Shown: positions 7,421 through 14,190, counted from the first letter of the stretch. The stretch: DNA of 16,215 bases from Gallionella sp. UBA4737 (GCA_002403995.1 DHIV01000037.1:7884-24098), one strand, 5' to 3'. A program made the numbers and translations. The notes: a model not told the origin generated them from the letters alone.

Positions 7421-8074
7421 ATGAAAGACGCACGCAAGATCAAGGATTTGCTTTACGAACAGGTCGCGCGGATCGGCAAGGTATTTTCCAGCCCCAAGCG
7501 ACTGGAACTGATCGAGCTGCTATGTCAGGGTGAAAAAACGGTGGAGACCTTGGCGCGCGAAACTGCCATCAGCGTAAAACTGACCAGCGCACACTTGCGC
7601 GAGTTGCGCACGGCACACCTGGTTGAGACCGAACGGCAGGGCAAGAACATCTACTACCGCCTTGCTGACAAATCGGTTGCTGATCTTTGGGTACAGGTTC
7701 ATACCCTGGCGGAAGAGCGCCTGATCGAATTGCAACTGGCATTGCAGAAGATTGTCGCGCAACCTGATGACTTGGTGGCCAGTGACCGCGAAAGCCTGAT
7801 GAAAGCCGCCCGCAAGGGTGATGTGGTGGTTCTCGACGTGAGGCCGACGGAAGAGTATTTGACCGCGCACCTTCCATTTGCAAGATCAATTCCGCTGACA
7901 GAGTTGCGTCTACGATTAGCTGAACTGCCCAAAGACCGTTCGATTGTTGCTTACTGTCGTGGCCCTTATTGTCTGATGGCGATAGATGCAGTAGAACTGT
8001 TGCGCAAGGAGGGTTTTAAGTCTGTGCATTTGCGGGATGGTGTCGCAGAATGGGAACTGACAGAAATTCGATAG
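7421..8074 (+). CDS. ArsR-family regulator fused to a rhodanese domain
   Basis: A 217-residue fusion. Residues ~10-85 form an ArsR winged helix (SSPKRLELIELLCQGEKTVETLA, recognition helix near ISVKLTSAHLRELRTAHLV, wing RQGKNIYYRLAD), and ~87-115 a dimer helix. Residues ~123-217 form a rhodanese domain with LDVRPTEEYLTAHLPFA and the active loop YCRGPYC: Cys179 in the persulfide position and a second Cys184. The ArsR half has a single Cys (Cys35 before QGE), not the Cys pair that sulfur sensors BigR and SqrR use, so sensing may have moved to the rhodanese loop. It is divergent from the sulfur operon and shares a palindrome with it. No good Shine-Dalgarno is seen before the ATG. Repression relieved by sulfane sulfur is inference. 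Confidence 0.87.
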   Translation: MKDARKIKDLLYEQVARIGKVFSSPKRLELIELLCQGEKTVETLARETAISVKLTSAHLRELRTAHLVETERQGKNIYYRLADKSVADLWVQVHTLAEERLIELQLALQKIVAQPDDLVASDRESLMKAARKGDVVVLDVRPTEEYLTAHLPFARSIPLTELRLRLAELPKDRSIVAYCRGPYCLMAIDAVELLRKEGFKSVHLRDGVAEWELTEIR

Positions 8075-8125
8075 TTGTAGTTTCGCCTCGCCGGCCGTTG
8101 GATTATCTTCTGAACTACAGCAGTA

Positions 8126-8253
8126 TTATTGAGCTTTACATAATTCATGACGATTGAGAGATTTACCGTAGGGCCGGCTATGCCCGCCGTGTCGGGCGGA
8201 GCCCGACCTACAAAATGCCAAGACGCTGTCTTCAATTACGTAATCATCAATAA
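8126..8253. repeat. 128-bp MITE-like repeat, copy 1
   Basis: It begins TTATTGAGCTTTACATAATT and ends in TCAATAA; the outer 26 bases are imperfect inverted repeats (about 20 of 26). The core has GTAGG (8168-8172) and CCTAC (8207-8211) enclosing two GC hairpins, which would fold as a three-way structure. A second copy of exactly the same length lies at 14191-14318. No coding capacity and no clear target duplication. The likely type is a non-autonomous element mobilised in trans; no transposase is in the window. Confidence 0.8.
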
Positions 8254-8359
8254 TGGATCAGCTCAGTCTGTCCCCTATATTTGAAATGAGTGATGGAGGG
8301 TTTGTGGTTTTCATGTCCGGCTCATCCAGCTTGCTTTTCTGTTGGGCTGTGTTTCAACC

Positions 8360-10138
8360 ATGAAGTTTTTCTTTGATCGCATCGCACGCGGATTGCAGAA
8401 TTATCTCGGCCGGGCGGCCAGGGAATCATCGGCTGACTTGCAGGGATCACCTGAGAGAATCCAATTGATCGACGTCCAGCGGCGCATCAGAATATATCTG
8501 CACGCCTTATGGGGCTGCGATTTCGTCATCAAGTCGATTGGTAACGATCCCGAAAATCGCGAAACACGCCAGCCTTTCATAAAGAAATCCTTCATCCATC
8601 TGCCCAATCATAATTACGATTTCATTTTGGATGGCGTCACGCACTTCACCGGTCTGGAAGTCTATCGTGCAGCCGCCACTCATGCTGCAGCGCACATCGT
8701 TTACTCGAGGCAACATTTCGCCGATAACCTGGTCAACAAATGGCAGCGTGCGGTGATCGCCACAATCGAGGATGCGCGGGTAGAAACCTTGGCCATACGC
8801 GAATTCCCCGGCCTCAAGCAACTCTGGACCAGGCAGCATAACGCCACCCCAGCGCACAATCAGACCGCGGGCGATTATCTCAACCGCCTGGCACGCGCGT
8901 TGCTGGATGAGAACTACCAGGATGACGATCCGTGGATCAGCCGGGGCCGATCACTGTTCCTGGCTGCGCATGATCTGGAGGCAGACAATTTTTCCTGGAA
9001 CATTGGTTTGGCGCTTGAGCATGCGTTCCACAACAGGAAAATCAAGTTCGATGGCCTCCTCAAACCAGGCGCGTCCTACCGTGACGACAACCGCCATTTA
9101 TGGGCATCCGAACATTCTGATTTTATAGAGCCGATAGACATTCCCTGGTTGAAATTGCTCTCGACAAACTACACCGTGTCGGGCACTGAGGAAGACAAAC
9201 AGCGACCCTCAATGCAGATGCGAATAGAAAGTGCGGACGCTGCAGATACATATGTTTATCCGGAATGGGATTACCGCACCCAGATCAATACCCCTTCCTG
9301 GGTGACTTTACGGGAGAGGAGTTCCAGGACCGGCGATCTGAAAATCATCGAAGATATTACCGCGCAGAACAAGCATCTCATAACCCGCATGAAGAATCTT
9401 CTTCTTGCCATTCAATATAGAGGTGTGCGACGCATCAGGAAGCAGGAAGAAGGCGATGAAATAGATATCAATGCGGCGATACTCGCCATGATGGATATCA
9501 GACTGGGCAGATTGCCGGATGACAGGATCATGATGAGCTCATTGCGAAAGACCCGCGACATTTCAGTCCTTGTGCTTCTGGACCTGTCAGGTTCGGCGAA
9601 TCAAAAGATCCATGGGCAAGACTATACCGTGCTGCAGCTTACCCAGAAAGTATGCGTTCTATTTGCAGATGCGATCGAAGCAGTCGGAGATCCGCTGGCC
9701 ATTCACGGCTTCAATTCCAGGGGGCGTCATGATGTCGATTATTTCAGATTCAAGGATTTCGATCAGCCCTATGACGACGCTTCGAAAGCCAGGATCGCCG
9801 GCATGGCCGGTGATCGTTCAACCCGCATGGGTGCAGCGATTCGCCACGCCACTCAACACCTCAATGGGTATAAATCCAGCAAGAAGCTGTTAATGACCAT
9901 CACTGACGGCGCACCGGCGGACATCGATATGCCCGACCGGCATTACCTGCGCTATGACCTGAAGCATGCGGTCATCGAAGCTCAACAATATGGCATACAT
10001 ACTTATTGTATAGGTCTCGATCCCAAGGCGGACGAGTATATCTCCAGGATATTCGGTGCGAAGAATTATATGGTTGTCGACCACGTTAAATCTTTGCCTG
10101 AAAAAATGCTTCATATTTATGCGGCACTTACCCTTTGA
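8360..10138 (+). CDS. NorD/CbbO-like von Willebrand factor A domain protein
   Basis: A 592-residue protein counted from ATG 8360; a TTG at 8342 would add six residues, and neither start has a convincing Shine-Dalgarno. The C-terminal ~200 residues are a VWA domain with a complete MIDAS: DLSGS at 408-412, Thr488 in RSTRMG and Asp516 in TITDGAP. The N-terminal half has THAAAH followed by IEDARVE, a histidine and acid pattern I associate with NorD and CobT-like proteins. NorD and CbbO work with a MoxR-type AAA+ ATPase (NorQ, CbbQ) to activate nitric oxide reductase or Rubisco. No such ATPase, nor cytochrome or Rubisco genes, are in this window, so the target is unknown. The gene follows MITE copy 1 and converges on the COG4705 gene. 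Confidence 0.85.
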   Translation: MKFFFDRIARGLQNYLGRAARESSADLQGSPERIQLIDVQRRIRIYLHALWGCDFVIKSIGNDPENRETRQPFIKKSFIHLPNHNYDFILDGVTHFTGLEVYRAAATHAAAHIVYSRQHFADNLVNKWQRAVIATIEDARVETLAIREFPGLKQLWTRQHNATPAHNQTAGDYLNRLARALLDENYQDDDPWISRGRSLFLAAHDLEADNFSWNIGLALEHAFHNRKIKFDGLLKPGASYRDDNRHLWASEHSDFIEPIDIPWLKLLSTNYTVSGTEEDKQRPSMQMRIESADAADTYVYPEWDYRTQINTPSWVTLRERSSRTGDLKIIEDITAQNKHLITRMKNLLLAIQYRGVRRIRKQEEGDEIDINAAILAMMDIRLGRLPDDRIMMSSLRKTRDISVLVLLDLSGSANQKIHGQDYTVLQLTQKVCVLFADAIEAVGDPLAIHGFNSRGRHDVDYFRFKDFDQPYDDASKARIAGMAGDRSTRMGAAIRHATQHLNGYKSSKKLLMTITDGAPADIDMPDRHYLRYDLKHAVIEAQQYGIHTYCIGLDPKADEYISRIFGAKNYMVVDHVKSLPEKMLHIYAALTL

Positions 10139-10142
10139 AATA

Positions 10143-10166
10143 GGCGGCGTCTTCTGCGTTGCCGCC
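10143..10166. terminator. GC hairpin between convergent genes
   Basis: GGCGGC and GCCGCC arms with a 12-base loop lie in the 37-base gap between the NorD-like stop and the COG4705 stop. The position suits a bidirectional terminator, but neither side has a real T-run. Confidence 0.35.
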
Positions 10167-10175
10167 GCAACTTGT

Positions 10176-10934
10176 TCAATGTATTTGCTTTGCGGGCTTA
10201 TGCGAAAAGATGATGATGCAAAGCACGATGAGTACGATAAGTGTCGCAGACGCCGAATAGCGATTTAATGCCAAGCCACCTTTAAGGACGGGTTTATCGA
10301 GGAAGTCGCCGACGACCGCGCCGAGGGGTCGTGTAAGAATGAATGCCGCCCAGAATAGCGCCGTGTGGGAGATTCTTGTACGGTAGTATGCCATCGCGAT
10401 TATTGCCAGCATTGTTCCAAACACTACCGCACCTCCACCATACCCGAGGCCGGCTGTATCAGCAGTCCAATCGCCAAGCGCAGTACCCAGGGTTTGCGAA
10501 AACATGATCGTTACCCAGTAGAACGTTTCCGATTTTGGCGAGCTCACAGTATCAATGGCATTGGTGCCGAGTGTGCGATACCAAAGCATGAGTGACGCCA
10601 CCAGCAATGTAAACAGGATAGCGGTCCCCCCGGCGTACCCGATGCCAAGTGACCTATCAGCGAAATCTGCCAGCGTTGTTCCAACCGTTGTCGTTGCAAT
10701 GATTGTCGTCCAACACACGACGGGGTGAAACTTCTTCGCCAGAATCTGAACAATCACGGCGGCGATAAATATTACTGCAAAGATCCCCGTGCTCTCGAGA
10801 TAACCGAGCTTCATGGACATGGACAAGGCATCTCCACCGGTTTCACCCAGGGTTGTGGCGAAAATTTTTATGATCCAGAAGATCAAGGTTACTTCCGGCA
10901 CCTTGCTCAAAATTTCTTGCTGTTCTGTGTTCAT
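10176..10934 (-). CDS. COG4705-type inner-membrane protein with four internal repeats
   Basis: A 252-residue polytopic protein of about eight helices. A segment with an aromatic residue, then LG/VG, three residues, then GD or AD appears four times: around 19-45 (IFATTLGETGGD), 74-103 (IATTTVGTTLAD), 139-168 (MFSQTLGTALGD) and 194-223 (ILTRPLGAVVGD). Repeats 2 and 3 continue into GIGYAGG and GLGYGGG. Such small paired-helix repeats with acidic residues in the membrane are common in ion or metal transporters, but I know no proven substrate for this family. The ATG is preceded by a weak AAGAAAAAAGA. It stands alone, converging on the NorD-like gene. Confidence 0.8.
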   Translation of the reverse strand: MNTEQQEILSKVPEVTLIFWIIKIFATTLGETGGDALSMSMKLGYLESTGIFAVIFIAAVIVQILAKKFHPVVCWTTIIATTTVGTTLADFADRSLGIGYAGGTAILFTLLVASLMLWYRTLGTNAIDTVSSPKSETFYWVTIMFSQTLGTALGDWTADTAGLGYGGGAVVFGTMLAIIAMAYYRTRISHTALFWAAFILTRPLGAVVGDFLDKPVLKGGLALNRYSASATLIVLIVLCIIIFSHKPAKQIH

Positions 10935-11092
10935 CTTTTTTCTTAATATTATGCACCTGACCCGTGGTTGGGGTCTGCACTCGGTCGATAGTTCCCAAGC
11001 TGATTTTGGGCGCTCAGCAAGGTACCCCGTAAAAGTTATATAGAGTTACTTGGAGCAGCAATCTACAAGAAAATACTATTCCGCTAATGGAG

Positions 11093-11183
11093 AGTATTAA
11101 AGGGGTCATCATTGAAATCATTTTCTGGACTTTTTCATTTTGCCGACGCTCCTGGATGATTATTTGATGCTGACCCATTTAGT
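11093..11183 (+). repeat. ~90-bp terminal-inverted-repeat element, copy A
   Basis: It starts AGTATTAAAGGGGTCATCAT and ends GATGCTGACCCATTTAGT; the ends are inverted repeats of about 16 bases. The middle contains the family mark CTTTTTCATTTTGCC and GGATGATTATTTGATG. The right end supplies the last base of the thioesterase stop codon. It is related to copies at 11657-11746 (inverted), 12229-12306 and 15165-15254. Confidence 0.8.
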
Positions 11184-11635
11184 CAGACACGCTCCTTTAT
11201 GCTCGAGGGCAGGACAGTGAAGTCGCTCGTTTTCTCGAGCGAATTCATGGCAGACAGGAGTGCCGGCGGTGGCACGACCAGCTTGCGCTCGGCCAGGTCC
11301 AGCCATCCTCCGGCGCTCGTGACTCGCGCGCTAAGTTTTCCGTCCGAACGGAAGATCTCGTGCCGAAGAAGGAAGCGGCTGCCGTCCACTGCGTGGCCCG
11401 CGAGTGCATAAGTCACTGTGATTTGCTGCTGCAGCCCGACCTCCTTGAAATACTCTACCTCGTCCTTCATGACCACCGGGCCGATTCTGAGCCGCAAGAA
11501 CTCTTCAATGGGAAAGCCATTTTCGATCAGGAACATCTGCCGTACGTCGGCAGCCTTGTCGAGATATGCCGTGTTCTTCATATGGGAGTTGAAGTCCATA
11601 TCTGCCCAACCTGCATAAAGTGTCTTCGAGTACAT
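11183..11635 (-). CDS. Hotdog-fold acyl-CoA thioesterase (4HBT-like)
   Basis: A 150-residue protein with the 4-hydroxybenzoyl-CoA-thioesterase pattern near its start: GWADMDFNSHMKNTAYLD, with Asp12/Asp14 and His18 in place of the family's DxDxxGHVNN. Further strands are IGPVVMKDEVEYFKEV, ITVTYALAGHAVDGSRFLLRHEIFR and ARVTSAGGWLDLAERKLV. It should hydrolyse an acyl-CoA or acyl-ACP thioester in the cytoplasm; the acyl chain is unknown. The C-terminus SSIKERV ends exactly where repeat copy A begins: the TGA takes its final base from the repeat end, so the original tail may have been replaced. Copy B lies 21 bases before the start, leaving little room for a native promoter. Confidence 0.83.
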   Translation of the reverse strand: MYSKTLYAGWADMDFNSHMKNTAYLDKAADVRQMFLIENGFPIEEFLRLRIGPVVMKDEVEYFKEVGLQQQITVTYALAGHAVDGSRFLLRHEIFRSDGKLSARVTSAGGWLDLAERKLVVPPPALLSAMNSLEKTSDFTVLPSSIKERV

Positions 11636-11656
11636 GTGTTTGCTCCGTGGCGCGCC

Positions 11657-11746
11657 AGTATTAAAGGGGGCAGCTTTAAATAATTATCCTAGAGTGGCCG
11701 CGAAATGAAAAGGTCAGGAAAATAATCCGATGCTGGCCTCTTTAGT
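11657..11746 (-). repeat. ~90-bp terminal-inverted-repeat element, copy B (inverted)
   Basis: It runs from AGTATTAAAGGGGGCAGC to GATGCTGGCCTCTTTAGT with the core in reverse orientation to copies A, C and D (GCGAAATGAAAAGGTC on the plus strand). Together with copy A it brackets the thioesterase gene as a pair in opposite orientation. Confidence 0.78.
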
Positions 11747-11750
11747 TTCT

Positions 11751-11770
11751 TTTGATGCAGGTCCTTTAGT
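11751..11770 (+). repeat. Truncated right end of the ~90-bp element
   Basis: TTTGATGCAGGTCCTTTAGT matches the last 20 bases of the element, with nothing of the rest. It lies directly after copy B, which is a sign of repeated insertion or deletion at this place. Confidence 0.6.
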
Positions 11771-11812
11771 TCAGACTCCGCTACCTTTTACTTAGGTATA
11801 TGCATGGGATCT

Positions 11813-12157
11813 TTAGACCTTCTCGTCCCAGTGAAACCGGTGCAGCAGGCGATGAAGTATAGGCGTGAGGAAAAGCGCGGCAGTGACAATGAAGGCCAGC
11901 CCCGCATAGAGCGCGTAAAGCCCGGCGAAGAGTTTACCCGCGGCAGTCTGTGGCATATTGACCGGCCCCATGCCACCCAGAAGCATGGACGAGTTGAGAA
12001 ACGCGTCGATCCACGAGAGATGCTCGAACACCACATAACCGAGCATTCCGAAGGCGAGTGATCCAGCAAGCAAACCCAGGGCCGCCAGAAAATGACCCAG
12101 AAGGCGCTGTGCGAACTTTTCGCGGGATAGTGGTGCTTGGTGCATGGACTCGTACAC
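11813..12157 (-). CDS. Small two-helix membrane protein resembling a K+-channel pore with a degenerate filter
   Basis: A 114-residue protein with a basic N-terminal tail, helix 1 (about 20-45), a short re-entrant-like segment DAFLNSSMLLGGMGPV (51-66), and helix 2 (about 75-100) starting TAAGKLFAGLYALYAGLAF. It ends HRLLHRFHWDEK. The order TM, pore helix, glycine loop, T-x-x-G-K-x-F...YAL-x-G matches the pore unit of two-TM and two-pore potassium channels. However, GGMGPV stands where TVGYGD is expected, so potassium selectivity is not supported. I recall similar short proteins annotated as hypothetical. It is flanked by copies of the ~90-bp repeat on both sides. The function is not known. Confidence 0.75.
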   Translation of the reverse strand: MYESMHQAPLSREKFAQRLLGHFLAALGLLAGSLAFGMLGYVVFEHLSWIDAFLNSSMLLGGMGPVNMPQTAAGKLFAGLYALYAGLAFIVTAALFLTPILHRLLHRFHWDEKV

Positions 12158-12200
12158 GGCTTGCTCCTCGGGCGGCCTTGATAAGCCTGATGTTAAATCA

Positions 12201-12224
12201 AGGGGCGCGCTTTAGCGCGACCCT
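12201..12224. other. Strong hairpin upstream of the pore-like gene
   Basis: AGGG-g-CGCGC-ttta-GCGCG-a-CCCT gives nine base pairs with one internal mismatch. It lies between the amidase gene's downstream repeat (copy C) and the start of the pore-like gene. It could be an intrinsic terminator for minus-strand transcription (TGATTTAA follows, with no good T-run) or a leader structure. Confidence 0.4.
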
Positions 12225-12228
12225 CTTG

Positions 12229-12306
12229 AGTATTAAAGGGGGCTGCATCGGATTTTTTCATTTCGCGGACACCCTTGGATGATTATTTGATGCTGAGCCC
12301 TTTAGT
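12229..12306 (+). repeat. Terminal-inverted-repeat element, copy C (internally deleted)
   Basis: Both ends are kept (AGTATTAAAGGGGGCTGCATCGG and GATGCTGAGCCCTTTAGT), but it is 78 bases long against ~90 in the others. The missing bases lie between the left end and TTTTTCATTTCGCGG. It starts 20 bases past the amidase stop. Confidence 0.78.
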
Positions 12307-12326
12307 CGATCCGCGCAACGTCTTTC

Positions 12327-12932
12327 CTATCGGGGTTGAAATACCCGATTCAGAATCGATTCATACGGGAACGCGGCGCCGGGATCCACCTTGCGCCGCT
12401 GCGTTCTGTCGCAGGACAGCAGCGCGTGGTCGAGATCGGAGTGACGCTTGATGCCATCGCGCGTGATGCCACGGCGCTGTTTGATGTCGCGGAGCAACTT
12501 CACCAGCGACGCCAGTTGCGCTTCGGGAAACGGGTCGAGCCCGTCCCCATCGTTAATGAGCTCGATGCCGATGGACTGACCGCTGTAGTGCAAAACGTGA
12601 TTTGCCACCTCGTCCTCGGGCACGCTGGCGCGCAACGTCCCATCCCGGTCTATCATGTAGTGGACGCCGAGTTTGGGATCGGCTTCTATCTTTCGCATGT
12701 CTTCATCGAGGGTGCCGGCTCTCACCCAGATGGGCTTGCCTGTTCCGGCATCACAGGTGGGGCCGCCCGTCGAATGGATCATGACCATGTCGATGGCTTG
12801 TGTGCGAACGTTGCCGGTGCGGCGCGCCTTGGCGTCATTGGCCGGAAAAGTGAGCGCCATCAGAACCAGCCCGATCACGGCCGATATTCTCCTGATGTTG
12901 CGGACTGCGCGCGATTTTGTTGAACAGGTCAT
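12327..12932 (-). CDS. N-acetylmuramoyl-L-alanine amidase (Amidase_2/PGRP-like), exported
   Basis: A 201-residue protein. A basic N-terminus and a hydrophobic stretch (ISAVIGLVLMALTFPANDAKA) act as signal or anchor. The amidase_2 fold shows zinc ligand His53 in MVMIHSTGG, the LGVHYMIDRDGTL strand (88-100), HVLHYSGQSIGIELIN with Glu124, then His164 in KRHSDLD and KVDPG with Lys181 and Asp183 in the third-ligand position. It should cut the bond between MurNAc and L-Ala in the periplasm. The ATG overlaps the stop of the M23 peptidase gene upstream (ATGA), so the two wall enzymes are made together. Whether it needs an activator is not visible. Confidence 0.87.
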   Translation of the reverse strand: MTCSTKSRAVRNIRRISAVIGLVLMALTFPANDAKARRTGNVRTQAIDMVMIHSTGGPTCDAGTGKPIWVRAGTLDEDMRKIEADPKLGVHYMIDRDGTLRASVPEDEVANHVLHYSGQSIGIELINDGDGLDPFPEAQLASLVKLLRDIKQRRGITRDGIKRHSDLDHALLSCDRTQRRKVDPGAAFPYESILNRVFQPR

Positions 12933-13840
12933 CGACGCCGATGTTTTGCCGGGATGAATAATTCAGGATCGACCATTGCGCCATTAAGCACGACGCTCCA
13001 GTGCAGATGCGGGCCCGTGGCGCGCCCTGTTTGTCCGGAAATCCCGATCCGCTGACCTTTGCTGACTGTTTCGCCGGCTTTCACGTTGATACGGTCAAGG
13101 TGGCAGTACATGGTGATCAACCCGTTGCCATGATCGATAAAGACTGTTTTGCCGTTGAAAAAATAATCGCCGACCGCCAGCACCCGGCCTTGCGCGCTCG
13201 CCTTGACCGGCGTGCCGCGCGCGACCGCCACATCAAGGCCGGCATGGGGTGAGCGCGGCTCTTCATTGAAGAAACGACGCAGGCCGAAATGACTGGACAG
13301 TTCCCCTTTAACGGGCAGGATAAAAGCCAGATCGGTGTCCTGCGCAGCGCGCCAGTGGTGTTTCAGTTCCGTGATGACCGCGAGCTCGCGGTCGGCGCGA
13401 GCCTCGTCTGCAGCCGATAGTTCTACCTTGCTCTTGTCTTCCAGGGTGATGTGCTGCTCAGGATATTTTTTTGTATTGACCTCGAAGTCCAGCGTTGTTG
13501 TTACGCCGCCGATCTTGACGCGCAGCTCATGCGAACCCGGCGTCACATCAAGCGGCAGACCGACTACCGCGTACCATAGCCCGTGATCGGAAGTAACGAG
13601 AACAGGCTGATCGCCCAACCATGTTTGCGGCGTATCGGTCCCGGTTGAAACGCTGCCGAGCGGAATGATCGCAACGCCGCCGGGTACATTGGAAGATAGC
13701 GGGAGACTTGCATGTGCAAGCCCAGGAAAAGCAAAGGCAAAGGCAAAAGCCAAAACGAACAGGCTGAATCGCAAGCAGATTCGGAGCGTGATGGCAATAA
13801 GCGTATGCATGGTTCTTTCACGGAGCCCCATTTTTTTCAT
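12929..13840 (-). CDS. M23 family metallopeptidase (LytM domain), exported
   Basis: A 303-residue protein. The signal peptide has an AFAFAFAF run encoded by a GCAAAG-type hexamer repeated about three times (13731-13748). Residues ~45-125 form a beta-rich domain typical of periplasmic M23 proteins, then a short charged helix (LSAADEARADRELAVITELKHHW). The LytM domain has the zinc set His199 and Asp203 in HAGLD, His247 in YCHLD, and His278 and His280 in GPHLHW. All catalytic residues are present, so it should be an active peptidoglycan endopeptidase, not an EnvC-like activator. Starts at 13840, 13831 and 13810 are possible; a 9-bp hairpin surrounds the first two. It is coupled to the amidase gene by an ATGA overlap. 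Confidence 0.88.
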   Translation of the reverse strand: MKKMGLRERTMHTLIAITLRICLRFSLFVLAFAFAFAFPGLAHASLPLSSNVPGGVAIIPLGSVSTGTDTPQTWLGDQPVLVTSDHGLWYAVVGLPLDVTPGSHELRVKIGGVTTTLDFEVNTKKYPEQHITLEDKSKVELSAADEARADRELAVITELKHHWRAAQDTDLAFILPVKGELSSHFGLRRFFNEEPRSPHAGLDVAVARGTPVKASAQGRVLAVGDYFFNGKTVFIDHGNGLITMYCHLDRINVKAGETVSKGQRIGISGQTGRATGPHLHWSVVLNGAMVDPELFIPAKHRRR

Positions 13841-13857
13841 AAAATCACGGGCTCCGT
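13820..13857. promoter_or_regulatory. Hairpin enclosing the start codons of the M23 peptidase gene
   Basis: ACGGAGCCC (13820-13828) and GGGCTCCGT (13849-13857) form a perfect 9-bp stem with a 20-base A/T-rich loop. In the minus-strand mRNA the loop carries the AUGs at 13840 and 13831, and the stem holds the only GGAG. It could limit ribosome access, or end the upstream lipoprotein transcript just past its stop. Confidence 0.5.
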
Positions 13858-13866
13858 CCTCAGTAG

Positions 13867-14160
13867 TTATTCTTTAACTTGCTTCTGGGCAATATAGTTG
13901 CGTTGCTCTTCTATTGCCTTGCCTATCGTCATGTCTTCTGGGATTGGGTCGGTTTTATTCCCAATATATCCAACAGCCGCCCCGGCAATATGTCGAATAG
14001 CGTACTGAGAAAATAATGCCTTTTCTTCAGGCGTTAGTTTCTGGAGGGACGGTTTTACAGTTGTACTCCACTTGGAAATATCAGCGGGCACTTTGGTGTC
14101 GTGAGGGTCGCCGCATGCAACAAGCAATAATGCCAAACAAAATATTGAAAATATTCTCAC
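13867..14160 (-). CDS. Small lipoprotein of unknown function
   Basis: A 97-residue protein with a GTG start (CAC at 14158-14160) and AAGGGA eight bases before it. It has a short signal peptide ending in the lipobox LVAC, so Cys16 should be lipidated; the next residues are Gly-Asp, and Asp at +3 could influence sorting. The mature part is helical and polar (LTPEEKALFSQYAIRH, IPEDMTIGKAIEEQRNYIAQ). I recall small lipoproteins with the same LxxEEKALFxxY and TIGKAIxxQ wording but no function. It lies 26 bases upstream of the M23 gene on the same strand, so it is probably the first gene of a lipoprotein-M23-amidase operon. Confidence 0.72.
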   Translation of the reverse strand: MRIFSIFCLALLLVACGDPHDTKVPADISKWSTTVKPSLQKLTPEEKALFSQYAIRHIAGAAVGYIGNKTDPIPEDMTIGKAIEEQRNYIAQKQVKE

Positions 14161-14190
14161 GGCTAAATCCCTTCCCCTATTGTTAGATAT

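Noticed and set aside
8342..8359. TTG start for the NorD-like protein
   Set aside because: It adds only six residues (MGCVST) and has no Shine-Dalgarno; the ATG at 8360 gives a more usual N-terminus, although its own ribosome site is also weak.
10935..11092. Metal-responsive riboswitch ahead of the COG4705 gene (yybP-ykoY-like)
   Set aside because: I searched by eye for the conserved stem and loop bases and did not find them; the leader has only short irregular stems.
12336..12923. 195-codon plus-strand frame opposite the amidase
   Set aside because: The amidase frame has all zinc ligands and a coupled start; the antisense product has no recognisable pattern.
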